Source of the DNA: Prosthecobacter debontii
GTDB lineage: Bacteria; Verrucomicrobiota; Verrucomicrobiia; Chthoniobacterales; Chthoniobacteraceae
DNA length: 50,541 nucleotides
Reading direction: 5' to 3'
NCBI GenBank assembly: GCA_945905735.1
Contig: CAMDQC010000018.1
Location: 1 to 50,541, forward strand
A program made the translations under genes and the position numbers. Shown here piece by piece: positions 33,758-41,890 of this stretch. The notes under the pieces are model-generated. The model had not been told where the DNA came from. It made no database searches and saw only the letters and a list, made by a program, of their open reading frames with translations. Position 1 is the stretch's first letter. The number at the start of each line of letters is the position of its first letter.

Positions 33758-33774
33758 AGTGTGAATTGGATGAT

Positions 33775-33837
33775 GCGTTACTTTTTTAGCGGTCCCGGGA
33801 TATGACGGCAAGCGGAAAGCGTTACTTTTTTAACCGC
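33775..33837 (-). promoter_or_regulatory. Paired operator-like direct repeats upstream of blaI
   Basis: The sequence GCGTTACTTTTTTAGCGG (33775-33792) recurs as GCGTTACTTTTTTAACCGC (33819-33837), 44 bases apart, about four helical turns. The second copy has inverted ends GTTA/TAAC. Both lie between the blaI start and the upstream gene, where autorepression operators for BlaI-type dimers are expected. Binding is inferred, not shown. Confidence 0.5.
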
Positions 33838-33881
33838 AGCAGGCAGGTCTTACGAAATGACGATCCGGCGGCGGCGGAGCA

Positions 33882-34991
33882 CTAAAGGCTATCGGCAAAT
33901 TTCTGCATCGCGGCTTCCTGGCGCTCAATGCTTTCGACGAGGCGAAACTGCGTGCGACTGCGGTCGAGGTTGTGGTGGGGGCGGTGGATGCGGAAGTAGG
34001 TGTCGCCGTTCAGATAGTCGGTGAGGAATCGAAGACCGATGGTGAGCGTGATGAGCTTGCCGCTGAAGGCGATATGCGCGCGCTCGGCTTTATTGAGAAA
34101 TTGGGCGGCGCTTTCGAGGTAACCTCGGCAGAGAGCCTTGAACATGGGCATCCGCATTTCCACTTTAGTCAGGTCGAGTTCATCCTCGAGAGTCGGGCTA
34201 GTGGTCGTGCGGACTTGGTCGCCGAAGTCATAGAGGGCACATCCGGGCATGACGGTATCGAGGTCCACGACGCACATGGCGCGTCCGTTTTCGGTGTCCA
34301 GCATGACGTTGTTAAACTTCGTGTCGTTGTGGGTAATGCGCTCGGGGATCTTCTTCGCGGCCATCGCCTTGAGGATGACATCGCAGAGCTTCTCGTGCGC
34401 CATCACCCATGCGATCTCTTTTCTCGCAGTGGCTGCACGGTTGAGCCGATCCTCGGCGAGAGCGGTGGTGAATGCCTCGAATCGCTTCCGGGTGTTGTGA
34501 AAGTGGGGGATGGTATCGTGAAGCCGAGGACCGGGGAGATCGACAAGTTGGTGCTGGAATTCGCCGAACGCTTTACCTGCTTCGTACGCTTGCTCGGCGC
34601 TCTCCACAGCCTCGAAAGTGCGGACGTTTTCGATGAAGACAAACGTGCGCCAGTATTCGCCGTCGGGGGTTTTGTAGTAGCTCTTCCCGTCTCTCGCTGG
34701 GATGAGAGTGAGCGCGCGACGGGTGGTGTCGCGGGCTCCGCGCTCGGCGTTCTTGCGGTGCTGGTGGGTGGTGACGCGCTGGAGGTTGTCCATCAGGCCG
34801 ACGGGATCCTTGAAGACCTCATGGTTGATGCGCTGGTGGATGTAGCGGACGTTGGTACCGCCTTGCTCGTAGGTCGCAGTGTAGGTTTCGTTGATGTGGC
34901 CGACCTTGCACGGTTCGGCGTGGGAGAGTTCACCGTAAATGTGAAACTGGCGTGAGATTGTGAGTAGTCGTGAAGGATCGTATCCAGACAT
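33882..34991 (-). CDS. NahK-like sugar 1-kinase of the aminoglycoside-phosphotransferase fold
   Basis: This is a 369-residue cytoplasmic protein with start ATG at 34991. It carries the phosphotransferase catalytic loop THNDTKFNNVMLD (Brenner-like HxDxxxxN pattern) and the metal-binding VVDLDTVMPGCALYDFGD. N-terminal YELQ-like nucleotide elements are represented by GHINETYTATYEQGG and YIHQRINHEVFKDP. The IHQRxN and DLDTVMPG phrases are typical of N-acetylhexosamine 1-kinase (NahK/LnpB) relatives, which phosphorylate GlcNAc or GalNAc at C1. The exact substrate is not settled. It is divergent from a LarA-like gene with a 115-base gap. Its last 27 residues are duplicated, nearly unchanged, in debris at 24080-24160. 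Confidence 0.78.
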   Translation of the reverse strand: MSGYDPSRLLTISRQFHIYGELSHAEPCKVGHINETYTATYEQGGTNVRYIHQRINHEVFKDPVGLMDNLQRVTTHQHRKNAERGARDTTRRALTLIPARDGKSYYKTPDGEYWRTFVFIENVRTFEAVESAEQAYEAGKAFGEFQHQLVDLPGPRLHDTIPHFHNTRKRFEAFTTALAEDRLNRAATARKEIAWVMAHEKLCDVILKAMAAKKIPERITHNDTKFNNVMLDTENGRAMCVVDLDTVMPGCALYDFGDQVRTTTSPTLEDELDLTKVEMRMPMFKALCRGYLESAAQFLNKAERAHIAFSGKLITLTIGLRFLTDYLNGDTYFRIHRPHHNLDRSRTQFRLVESIERQEAAMQKFADSL

Positions 34992-35106
34992 GAGGAGTCC
35001 GCTTTACCGAAAGGTGACCGCGTTTGACAACTCATTGCGGACGGCGGCCCACGATGGCGGTAAATTTGCGTGGCGTCCTGCGATGATAGCGTGGTTAAGT
35101 CGGGCC

Positions 35107-36390
35107 ATGACGCATTCTCTTGCCGCTGAAAACGGTCAGCTACTTTCCGTCGCGCAGATTCAGGAACTCGTAGGTCGCGCGCTTTCGCCGGACGACTATC
35201 GCGGCAAGCGCGTGCTGCTCATCGTCCCGGATGGCACGCGCACTTGCCCTCTGGGTCTTCTATTTAAGGCCGTCGTAGCGCGCATTGGCGACGCGGCGAA
35301 GGCGGTGGATGTGATGATCGCGCTGGGCACGCATCAGCCGATGAGCGACGAGGCGATTTGCGAGCGGCTGGAGATTTCGATGGCGGAACGGCGGTCGGTT
35401 TATGCGGGCGTGCAGTTTCACAATCACGCTTGGGACGACTTCACGGCGCTGCGCGAAATCGGGCGCATCACGAAAGAAAAGAGTCTCGAACTGACGGGCG
35501 GATTGCTGGCGGAGGAGGTGCCGGTGGAGATCAATGCGCGGGTTTTCGACTACGATGAATTGATGATTGTCGGCCCCGTATTCCCGCACGAGGTCGTCGG
35601 GTTTTCCGGCGGGAATAAATACCTTTTCCCCGGCGTGGGCGGGCCGACGGTGCTGAACTACTTCCACTGGCTCGGCGCGCTCGTCACGAACCCGATGATC
35701 ATCGGCAATAAGTGGACGCCCGTGCGCCGCGTCGTGGACTACGCGGCGTCGCTCGTGCAAGTGCCGAAGCGCTGTTTCTGCATGGTCGTGCAGCCGGGGA
35801 CCAACGAACTCGCGGGCCTCTTTTTCGGCGGCCCTGTGGATGCCTGGGATGCGGCGAGCGACCTCTCGCGGCAAGTCCACATCACGTATAAAGATCGCCC
35901 CTTTCACACGGTCCTCTCCTGCGCGCCGAAGATGTATGACGAGCTATGGGTCGGCGGGAAGTGCATGTATAAACTGGAGCCCGTCGTCGCCGACGGCGGC
36001 GAGCTGATCATCTACGCGCCGCACATCCACGAACTGTCGGTGACGCACGGCAAATTCATCCGCGAAATCGGCTACCACTGCCGCGATTACTTCACATCGC
36101 AGCTTGCACGGTTCGCGGATGTGCCGCGCGGCGTCATCGCCCACAGCACGCACGTTCGCGGCATCGGCGAAATGCGCGACGGCGTGGAGCACTGCCGCGT
36201 CCGCGTGACGCTGGCCACGAGCATCCCGCCGGAAGAATGCGCCGAAATCAATCTCGGCTGGCGCGACTGGCGCTCGATTGACCCAGCAAGCTACGCAGAC
36301 CGCGAAGACGAAGGCGTGCTCTACGTCCCCAAGGCCGGCGAGATGCTCTACCACCTCCGCCAGCGGCCCGATTGGGCGCGGGAAATGTGA
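35107..36390 (+). CDS. LarA-like (DUF2088) nickel-pincer racemase/epimerase-family protein
   Basis: From the ATG at 35107 this gives 427 residues; ATG 35083 and an ORF start at 34960 are alternatives, but the earlier part lies over the divergent promoter. LarA signatures are PDGTRTCP (42-48), ALGTHQPMS (His76), and PHEVVGFSGGNKYLFPG, in which H161 and K171 are ten residues apart, as are H174 and K184 of Lactobacillus plantarum lactate racemase (recalled), where the Lys holds the nickel-pincer cofactor. LarA homologues include racemases and epimerases of diverse 2-hydroxyacids and sugar acids, so lactate is not assured. Cofactor-making larB/larC/larE are not in the window. Confidence 0.83.
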   Translation: MTHSLAAENGQLLSVAQIQELVGRALSPDDYRGKRVLLIVPDGTRTCPLGLLFKAVVARIGDAAKAVDVMIALGTHQPMSDEAICERLEISMAERRSVYAGVQFHNHAWDDFTALREIGRITKEKSLELTGGLLAEEVPVEINARVFDYDELMIVGPVFPHEVVGFSGGNKYLFPGVGGPTVLNYFHWLGALVTNPMIIGNKWTPVRRVVDYAASLVQVPKRCFCMVVQPGTNELAGLFFGGPVDAWDAASDLSRQVHITYKDRPFHTVLSCAPKMYDELWVGGKCMYKLEPVVADGGELIIYAPHIHELSVTHGKFIREIGYHCRDYFTSQLARFADVPRGVIAHSTHVRGIGEMRDGVEHCRVRVTLATSIPPEECAEINLGWRDWRSIDPASYADREDEGVLYVPKAGEMLYHLRQRPDWAREM

Positions 36391-36618
36391 GTGGGAGCGG
36401 GGTTTTCCTAAGCCCCGATGGGCGCGCAAACGCCATAACGGCACATCGGAACTCGGGTGGACGAAAAATCTTCAAACAGCAAACCACCCTGCAACCCGAC
36501 TGCGCTACTTCTCAATCACGGAATCATAACGCACAATCTGGCGGGGAAATTTTTAAAACCGGGGCTCGTATCCGCCAATTTGTCATCCCTATTGTCAAAT
36601 ATCGGGGCGCTATTTTTG

Positions 36619-37029
36619 GGGCGAAAACGGCACCTTTTGGTAGATAGTCTCGGGCTGCTGCTGGCCGTCTATGGCCACTCCGCCGCCATCCAAGACCGGG
36701 ACGGCGCGAAGACCCTGCTTTTGAAAGCGTGGTGCTTTGGCTGGCTGCGCGTCATCTGGGCCGACGGGGGCTACGTAGGCCAACTCGTCCAATGGGTGCG
36801 CCAACTCAAGCTGGGCCGCTGCGCGAAACTCCAAATCATCCGCAAAATCGGCCCCGGCTTCACTCGCTTGCCAAAGCGTTGGGTCGTCGAGCGCACCTTC
36901 GCTTGGCTCAGCCGCTACCGCCGCCTTGCCCGGGATTGTGAAGTCAAAACTTCCCACTCAACCGCCTTCATTTATGTAGCTGCCTGCCGCATCATGGCTC
37001 GCAGGCTCGCTAAATCCTCCCTCGACTGA
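36619..37029 (+). pseudogene. 5'-truncated IS5-family transposase
   Basis: From 36619 the frame reads GRKRHLLVDSLGLLLAVYGH and later VIWADGGYVGQLV and KRWVVERTFAWLSRYRRL, the C-terminal half of an IS5-type (IS427/IS1031 branch) DDE transposase, including an acidic ADGGY and the conserved E-R-TFAWL. The N-terminal DNA-binding half and first catalytic Asp are missing; upstream codons in the same frame (36457-36618) do not resemble a transposase. I found no convincing terminal inverted repeat at either end. It is a remnant, probably from a past insertion between the LarA-like gene and its neighbour. The 228 bases from 36391 hold no recognisable gene. Confidence 0.75.
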
Positions 37030-37145
37030 CTTTTTTCGAAGCCCCTTAGATGCGTGAGTCCTGCCGCGCCGCGCGCTATTTTCCCTCGCGGCCCGCTGGG
37101 TGCTTTACTTTTCGGAAATCATCCGCATTTTCACACGTGAGTCAC

Positions 37146-37433
37146 ATGGATCCCAAAAAGCAGCCCGACGTATTAAACACATCGCTTCTCGCGGTCACGC
37201 AAACCGCCGTGGGGTGCGGTCTTGGCCTTTTGCTAGGTGGTAAAATGAGCCGCCAAGCACAGAAGACCACCGCGTTTACGCTGCTCGGCATAGGCGCTCT
37301 GCTCGCGCTGCCAGCCGTTGTGGATGCGCTCTCCAACTTGATTGCAGGCCCCGATACCGAGCGTGGCGCAAAGAAGAGCCTCGACAGCATCCGCCACGAT
37401 TCCGGCCTGCCGGACGACGCGGAAGTTTACTAG
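37146..37433 (+). CDS. Small two-helix membrane protein of unknown function
   Basis: The ATG at 37146 gives 95 residues; a frame opening at 37050 lacks sense upstream. Two Gly/Ala/Leu-rich segments, AVGCGLGLLLGG (about residues 18-30) and TAFTLLGIGALLALPAVVDAL (split by a glycine-rich turn, about 40-60), can span a membrane. The C-terminus (AKKSLDSIRHDSGLPDDAEVY) is polar. I do not recognise a family. The stop overlaps the convergent E1-like gene by three bases. Compact neighbours and a normal codon pattern support expression. Confidence 0.55.
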   Translation: MDPKKQPDVLNTSLLAVTQTAVGCGLGLLLGGKMSRQAQKTTAFTLLGIGALLALPAVVDALSNLIAGPDTERGAKKSLDSIRHDSGLPDDAEVY

Positions 37434-38170
37434 CGCCCGCTGCAACACGGGCACATCGCGAGCTTGTGAAGCGACACTTTGCGGAAGCTCTGCGTGCCTA
37501 AATCGCCGCACAGCATCGTCCCAGCCAACGGCTCGCCGATGCCCGAGAGGACTTTGATCGCCTCCATCGCGGCGAGGCAACCTGCCGTCCCAGCGACCGC
37601 GCCAAACACCGGGAAGCGCCGCCGCCACCACGCTGGGTTCTCCGGGAAGATGCACTCCAAGCACGGCGTCTTGCCGGGGAGGATCGTCGTCAGCGTCAGC
37701 TCCATCGCATACATGGCGACCTCGACGAGCGGCTTGCCCGCGGCGACGCAGGCGCGGTTCAGCGCGTAGCGTTCGGAAAAAAGTGGCGCGGCGTCGATGA
37801 CGAGGTCCGCCTTTTCCACGAGCCGTGCGGCGTTTTCGGGAGTCGCGTTTTCGGCGATGGTGGTGACTTCGACGTTCGGGTTTAGCTCGCGGAGTCGCCG
37901 TGCTGCGGAGGCGATGCGTGGCTTGCCGATGTGCTCGGTGGTCATGAGGAGTTGGCGGTTCAAATCATCGAGCCGCAACGCTCCGGCGTGAGCGAGGATG
38001 ATGTGACCCACGCCCGCCGCCGCAAGCTCCAGCGCCGCAGTCCCGCCCACTCCGCCGCAGCGCGTGACGAGCACGGTCGATCCCATTAGTTTGCGCTGCC
38101 CCTCCTCGCCGAAGCCCGGCACATCGAGCTGCCACGAGTAACGTTCCAAATCGTGAGACGTCAGATTCAT
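37430..38170 (-). CDS. ThiF/MoeB/HesA-type E1 adenylyltransferase
   Basis: Beginning at ATG 38170 the protein has 246 residues and the family opening ERYSWQLDVPGFGEEGQRKL. The ATP site RCGGVGGTAALELAAAGVG is followed by DDLNRQLLMTTEHIGKPR, in which the Asn-Arg-Gln group contacts ATP. Two CxxC pairs for structural zinc are seen as CLEC and CPCC close to the C-terminus. ThiF/MoeB proteins adenylate the C-terminal glycine of ThiS or MoaD in sulfur transfer for thiamin or molybdopterin; without a neighbouring thiS or moaD I cannot tell which. It could also be a HesA-like or ubiquitin-like system E1. The gene is divergent from recN. Confidence 0.86.
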   Translation of the reverse strand: MNLTSHDLERYSWQLDVPGFGEEGQRKLMGSTVLVTRCGGVGGTAALELAAAGVGHIILAHAGALRLDDLNRQLLMTTEHIGKPRIASAARRLRELNPNVEVTTIAENATPENAARLVEKADLVIDAAPLFSERYALNRACVAAGKPLVEVAMYAMELTLTTILPGKTPCLECIFPENPAWWRRRFPVFGAVAGTAGCLAAMEAIKVLSGIGEPLAGTMLCGDLGTQSFRKVSLHKLAMCPCCSGR

Positions 38171-38274
38171 GGCTGCGTGCGTAGTGGCGGACGGGCAAGA
38201 TGGCAAACGCCGACTCGCTGAGAAATGTTGCGCGCACTTGCACAAATCGGGCGGTCCTTTTACTCACACGGGAC

Positions 38275-39927
38275 ATGCTCGTATCGCTCCGTATTCGCAA
38301 CCTCGCGCTCGTCGAGGAACTTGAGTGGCTGCTCGGCCCCGGCTTCATCGCCGTGACTGGGGAGACCGGCTCGGGCAAAAGTATCATCGTCGGCGCGCTC
38401 AAGCTCGTCCTCGGCGAGCGCGCGGATAAATCGCTCATCCGCGCAGGCGCGGAGAGCTGCACCGTGGAGGCTGTCTTCACGATCCGCGATGCGAAGAAGA
38501 CAAACGCATGGCTGGAAGAGCAAGGCGTAGAGCCGTGTGAAGAGGCGCAGCTCATTTTGAAGCGCGTCTTTTCCACCACGGGCACGAACCGGCAATTCAT
38601 CAATGGTAGCCCCACGACGCTCAGCGTGCTGAAGGAACTCGGCGATGGGCTCGTGGACCTCCACGGCCCACACGACCACCAATCGCTGCTTTCCTCCGAG
38701 AAGCAGCTCGGGCTGCTCGATTCCTTCGCCGGAGCTGCGCCGCTCCATGCAAAATACGGCGAGCAATTCCGCGCGATGAACCGCCTCATCACCGAGCGCG
38801 ATGAACTCGCCAGTAACGAAGCCGCGATGGAGCGCGAGCTGGACCTCCTGCGCCACCAAGTCAACGAGATCACCGACGCCGCGCTCAAGCCCGGCGAGGA
38901 GGAAGAAATCACCGGGCGCTACACCGTGGCATCCAACGCACGCCGCATCCTCGAACTCTCCACGGGCGTCCTCGCCAGAATCTCGGAATCCGAAGATAGC
39001 GCCGTCACGCGCCTCAACGAATGCGGGCGACTCCTTCGCGACCTAGAGCGCGTGGACCCAGCAGCCGTGCGGTTCTCCGACGCGCTGCATCGTGGCATCG
39101 CCGAGATCGAAGATCTCGCCTCCAGCATCCAGCACTACGCCGAAGACCTCGAAGTCGAGCCCGGCGAACTCGCGGAGATGGAAGACCGCGTCTCCCTCTT
39201 CGAAACGCTGAAACGCAAATACGGCAGCACCATCTCCGACGTGATGGCCTTCGGCGAAACCGCCGCCGCACGGCTTGCCAAGATCGAGAGCCGTGGCGAA
39301 GAAATCGAGCGACTCGGCCACGAGATCGAGAAGCAGCGCAAAGCCGCCGCCGACACCGCCGCGAAGCTCTCCGAGAAGCGCCACGCCGCCGCGCCCAAGC
39401 TTGCCAAAACCGTTACCGCCCACTTGCGCGATCTCGGGTTCAAGAAGTCCGATTTCTCCGTGGCTCTCGCCGCCCTCGCCGCTCCCGGCCCGCATGGGAA
39501 GGAGAGCATAGACTTCGTCTTCGCGCCAAATCCCGGCGAGCCCGCAAAGCCGCTCAAGGCCATCGCCAGCAGCGGCGAAATCTCCCGCGTCATGCTCGCC
39601 GTGAAGTCCGCCCTCGCCGCGCAGGACACCATTTCGCTGCTCGTGTTCGACGAGATTGACGCAAACGTCGGCGGCGAGATCGCCCACGCCGTCGGCGAGA
39701 AAATGCGCGCCATCGCCAGCGAGCGGCAAGTCCTCGCCATTACCCACCTGCCGCAAGTCGCCGCGTGTGCCGTGAGCCAGTTTGTCGTCAGCAAAGACAT
39801 CGAGAGCGGGCGGACCGTGTCGAAGCTCCAGCGCATCGAAAGCAAAGAGCGCATCGCCGAAATCGCGCGGATGCTCGGCGGCAAAGGCGAGAGCGCCCTA
39901 GCCCACGCGAAGACGCTCCTTGGATAA
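38275..39927 (+). CDS. recN: DNA repair ATPase RecN
   Basis: From ATG 38275 the protein has 550 residues, normal for RecN. It begins with MLVSLRIRNLALVEELEW, then Walker A GETGSGKS and GALKLVLGERADKSLIR. The coiled-coil arms run from about 160 to 400, rich in Glu and Arg. The C-terminal lobe has SSGEISRVMLAVKSALA (signature) and LLVFDEIDANVGGEIA (Walker B), plus AITHLPQVAA. RecN is an SMC-like protein acting at DNA double-strand breaks with RecA (family knowledge). A frame opens at 38200, but the start at 38275 matches the usual N-terminus. A hairpin terminator lies immediately after the stop. Confidence 0.95.
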   Translation: MLVSLRIRNLALVEELEWLLGPGFIAVTGETGSGKSIIVGALKLVLGERADKSLIRAGAESCTVEAVFTIRDAKKTNAWLEEQGVEPCEEAQLILKRVFSTTGTNRQFINGSPTTLSVLKELGDGLVDLHGPHDHQSLLSSEKQLGLLDSFAGAAPLHAKYGEQFRAMNRLITERDELASNEAAMERELDLLRHQVNEITDAALKPGEEEEITGRYTVASNARRILELSTGVLARISESEDSAVTRLNECGRLLRDLERVDPAAVRFSDALHRGIAEIEDLASSIQHYAEDLEVEPGELAEMEDRVSLFETLKRKYGSTISDVMAFGETAAARLAKIESRGEEIERLGHEIEKQRKAAADTAAKLSEKRHAAAPKLAKTVTAHLRDLGFKKSDFSVALAALAAPGPHGKESIDFVFAPNPGEPAKPLKAIASSGEISRVMLAVKSALAAQDTISLLVFDEIDANVGGEIAHAVGEKMRAIASERQVLAITHLPQVAACAVSQFVVSKDIESGRTVSKLQRIESKERIAEIARMLGGKGESALAHAKTLLG

Positions 39928-39955
39928 CGCCCCGGCGGGGGCGGTTTCATTTTTG
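39928..39955 (+). terminator. Rho-independent terminator after recN
   Basis: A 6-bp stem, CGCCCC with GGGGCG (39928-39943), closes on the GC-rich loop GGCG and is followed by GTTTCATTTTT. It begins one base after the recN stop codon. It is short but placed exactly where a terminator is expected. Confidence 0.6.
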
Positions 39956-39995
39956 ACTAGGCGGATTCGTTCCGCCGGGTAGCGTCCGCGCCCTT

Positions 39996-41096
39996 ATGTC
40001 GAATGTCTGGTCCAATGCTCATCCGTGGTTGCGTGAACTTGTCTCTTACGAGCCGGGTAAACCCATCGAGGATGTCGCGCGGGAACTCGGGTTGCGCCCG
40101 GAGCAAATCATCAAGCTCGCCTCCAACGAAAACCCGCTCGGGCCCTCGCCGAAGGCGCTCGCCGCGATGCGCGAGACGCTGGAGCGCGCCCACTTTTACC
40201 CCGATGGCGGCGGCTACTACCTTCGCGAGGCCATCGCGCAGCGGCTCGGGCTGGAGCGCGCAAATATCATCCTCGGCTGCGGGTCCAATGAGATCATCGA
40301 GTTCATCGGCAAGGCGTTCCTCAATCCCGGCGACGAGATCATCGCCGCCCGCCACGCCTTCGTCGTCTATAAACTCATGGCCACGCTCTTCGGCGCGACG
40401 ACTGTGGAAGTGCCCGACCCCGGCTTCGCGCACGACCTCGATGCAATGCTCGCCGCCGTCACTCCAAAGACGAAAGAAATCTTCATCGCGAACCCCAACA
40501 ATCCCACGGGCACGCTCCTCTCGCAGGAGCAGCTCGACGCCTTTATGGCCAAAGTCCCCGAGCACATCGTCGTGGTATTTGACGAAGCGTATTACGAATT
40601 CCTGCCGAACCCGCCCGACGTGCTGAAATACGTCCGCGAGGGCCGCAAGGTCGTCGTGCTGCGGACGTTCTCGAAGATTCAGGGCCTCGCAAATCTCCGC
40701 ATCGGCTACGGCATCGCGCCGAAGGAACTCGTCGATGTGCTGCAAAAAACCCGGCAGCCTTTTAACGCCAACGGCATCGCCCAAGCAGGCGCGCTGGCCG
40801 GGCTGCAAGACGATGAGCACCAGACGAAAACGCGCGAACTCACCCTCGTCGAGCGCGCGAAGATGCAGGACGCCTTCGCCGCGATGGGCCTGGAGTTTGT
40901 CCCCAGCCACGCGAACTTCGTGCTCGTGAAAGTGGGCGACGGCAAAGCGGTCTTCGCGGCGCTGATGAAGAAGGGCGTCATCATCCGCGATATGAACGCC
41001 TACGGCCTGCCCGAGTGGATCCGCGTAAGCATCGGCACTGCCACGCAAAACGCGCGCTTCCTCGAAGAGCTACGCGCCGCGCTCAGCGCGAGTTGA
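39996..41096 (+). CDS. hisC: Histidinol-phosphate aminotransferase
   Basis: A 366-residue PLP enzyme of aminotransferase class I/II, HisC branch, begins at ATG 39996. Family landmarks are KLASNENPLGPSPKALAAM, HFYPDGGGYYLREA, GCGSNEIIEF, ANPNNPTGTLL and FDEAYYEF. The PLP lysine lies in RTFSKIQGLANLRIGYG. HisC converts imidazole-acetol phosphate and glutamate to L-histidinol phosphate and 2-oxoglutarate in the histidine pathway; some relatives also transaminate phenylpyruvate. Other his genes are not nearby. The gene converges on a transpeptidase gene with a 14-base overlap of the 3' ends. Confidence 0.93.
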   Translation: MSNVWSNAHPWLRELVSYEPGKPIEDVARELGLRPEQIIKLASNENPLGPSPKALAAMRETLERAHFYPDGGGYYLREAIAQRLGLERANIILGCGSNEIIEFIGKAFLNPGDEIIAARHAFVVYKLMATLFGATTVEVPDPGFAHDLDAMLAAVTPKTKEIFIANPNNPTGTLLSQEQLDAFMAKVPEHIVVVFDEAYYEFLPNPPDVLKYVREGRKVVVLRTFSKIQGLANLRIGYGIAPKELVDVLQKTRQPFNANGIAQAGALAGLQDDEHQTKTRELTLVERAKMQDAFAAMGLEFVPSHANFVLVKVGDGKAVFAALMKKGVIIRDMNAYGLPEWIRVSIGTATQNARFLEELRAALSAS

Positions 41097-41796
41097 CGCG
41101 GTATTTCCCGTCGGGCTGCACGGTGATTTCCGGCAGCGTGTGCTTTTTCTCGAAATGCTCGAACGCCGGCAAAAGCTGCGCCCAAAATGCGGCGTGCTCG
41201 GGCTGGGTTGCGCTCCATTCACGCCACGCGTCACCCGCCATCCGAGCTGGGAAAATGTGGACTTTCACCGGCTTCAATTTCGTGGCGTTGGCGGCGATGT
41301 AGATTTGCTCGATCCCCTCATCACCCATCGGCAGGCAACCGATAGTCACGTCTCGGCCGTGGATGAAAATATCGCTCCCCGGACGCTCGCGGTCGCTGAG
41401 GATACGGTCCGCCGTGTTTGGGTAATTGAGCCCGAGTGAAAGGTGGTAAAGGCTCGCGGGATTGTAGCGGTCGATTTCGTAAAAGCCCTCCGGCACCTGT
41501 CTATCGCCTTCCTTCCGCTTCGGCCCGGGATCGCCGCTCGCCGCAAGAATGGGGAAGGTGGTCACTTTCACGAACTTGCCGTCGCTCTTCGCCCAAAGCT
41601 CGAGCTCTCCCTCGCGCTTGAACGCACGGATGAAAAGCTCGCTCGCCGGATACGCCACTCCCGCTTTCGCAAAGGCAGCGCGAAGAACTGGCTCCGCCCG
41701 GCGGCGGGCATTGTCGAGGCGAGAGTCGGCTTGAGAATGGATGTTCGATGTCATTGCTACGAGGACGATGAAGATGAGTTGGCGCATATTACTCAT
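41083..41796 (-). CDS. YafK-like L,D-transpeptidase (YkuD domain), exported
   Basis: ATG 41796 (or 41787) opens a 237-residue protein with signal peptide MRQLIFIVLVAMTSNIHS. The active-site signature IFIHGRDVTIGCLPMGDEGI contains the catalytic His and Cys of the YkuD fold, in the YafK-type version (IHGxxxxxGCxxM). Substrate-channel residues lie in GDRQVPEGFYEIDRYNP. Such enzymes form or cut peptidoglycan cross-links at meso-diaminopimelate or attach lipoproteins (family knowledge); E. coli YafK is reported to hydrolyse Lpp-peptidoglycan links, so hydrolysis is also possible. A frame extends upstream to 41856, but that lacks a sensible leader. Confidence 0.82.
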   Translation of the reverse strand: MSNMRQLIFIVLVAMTSNIHSQADSRLDNARRRAEPVLRAAFAKAGVAYPASELFIRAFKREGELELWAKSDGKFVKVTTFPILAASGDPGPKRKEGDRQVPEGFYEIDRYNPASLYHLSLGLNYPNTADRILSDRERPGSDIFIHGRDVTIGCLPMGDEGIEQIYIAANATKLKPVKVHIFPARMAGDAWREWSATQPEHAAFWAQLLPAFEHFEKKHTLPEITVQPDGKYRVNSR

Positions 41797-41890
41797 AACG
41801 TAGAAAACGGCGGAATCTTTCACCTGATTGCGTTTACAACCAGACCCAGAAGGCACCTCCGTGCGCCGGAACTCCCAAGAACCGACGCCC

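Noticed and set aside
36391..36618. Search for an IS5 left end and inverted repeats
   Set aside because: The right flank CGAAGCCCCTTAG and the left flank CCTAAGCCCCG share a GCCCC core but are not an inverted pair; element boundaries cannot be set.
39957..41048. 363-codon open frame on the minus strand opposite hisC
   Set aside because: It mirrors a high-GC coding gene; the residues have no domain pattern, while hisC on the plus strand is unmistakable.
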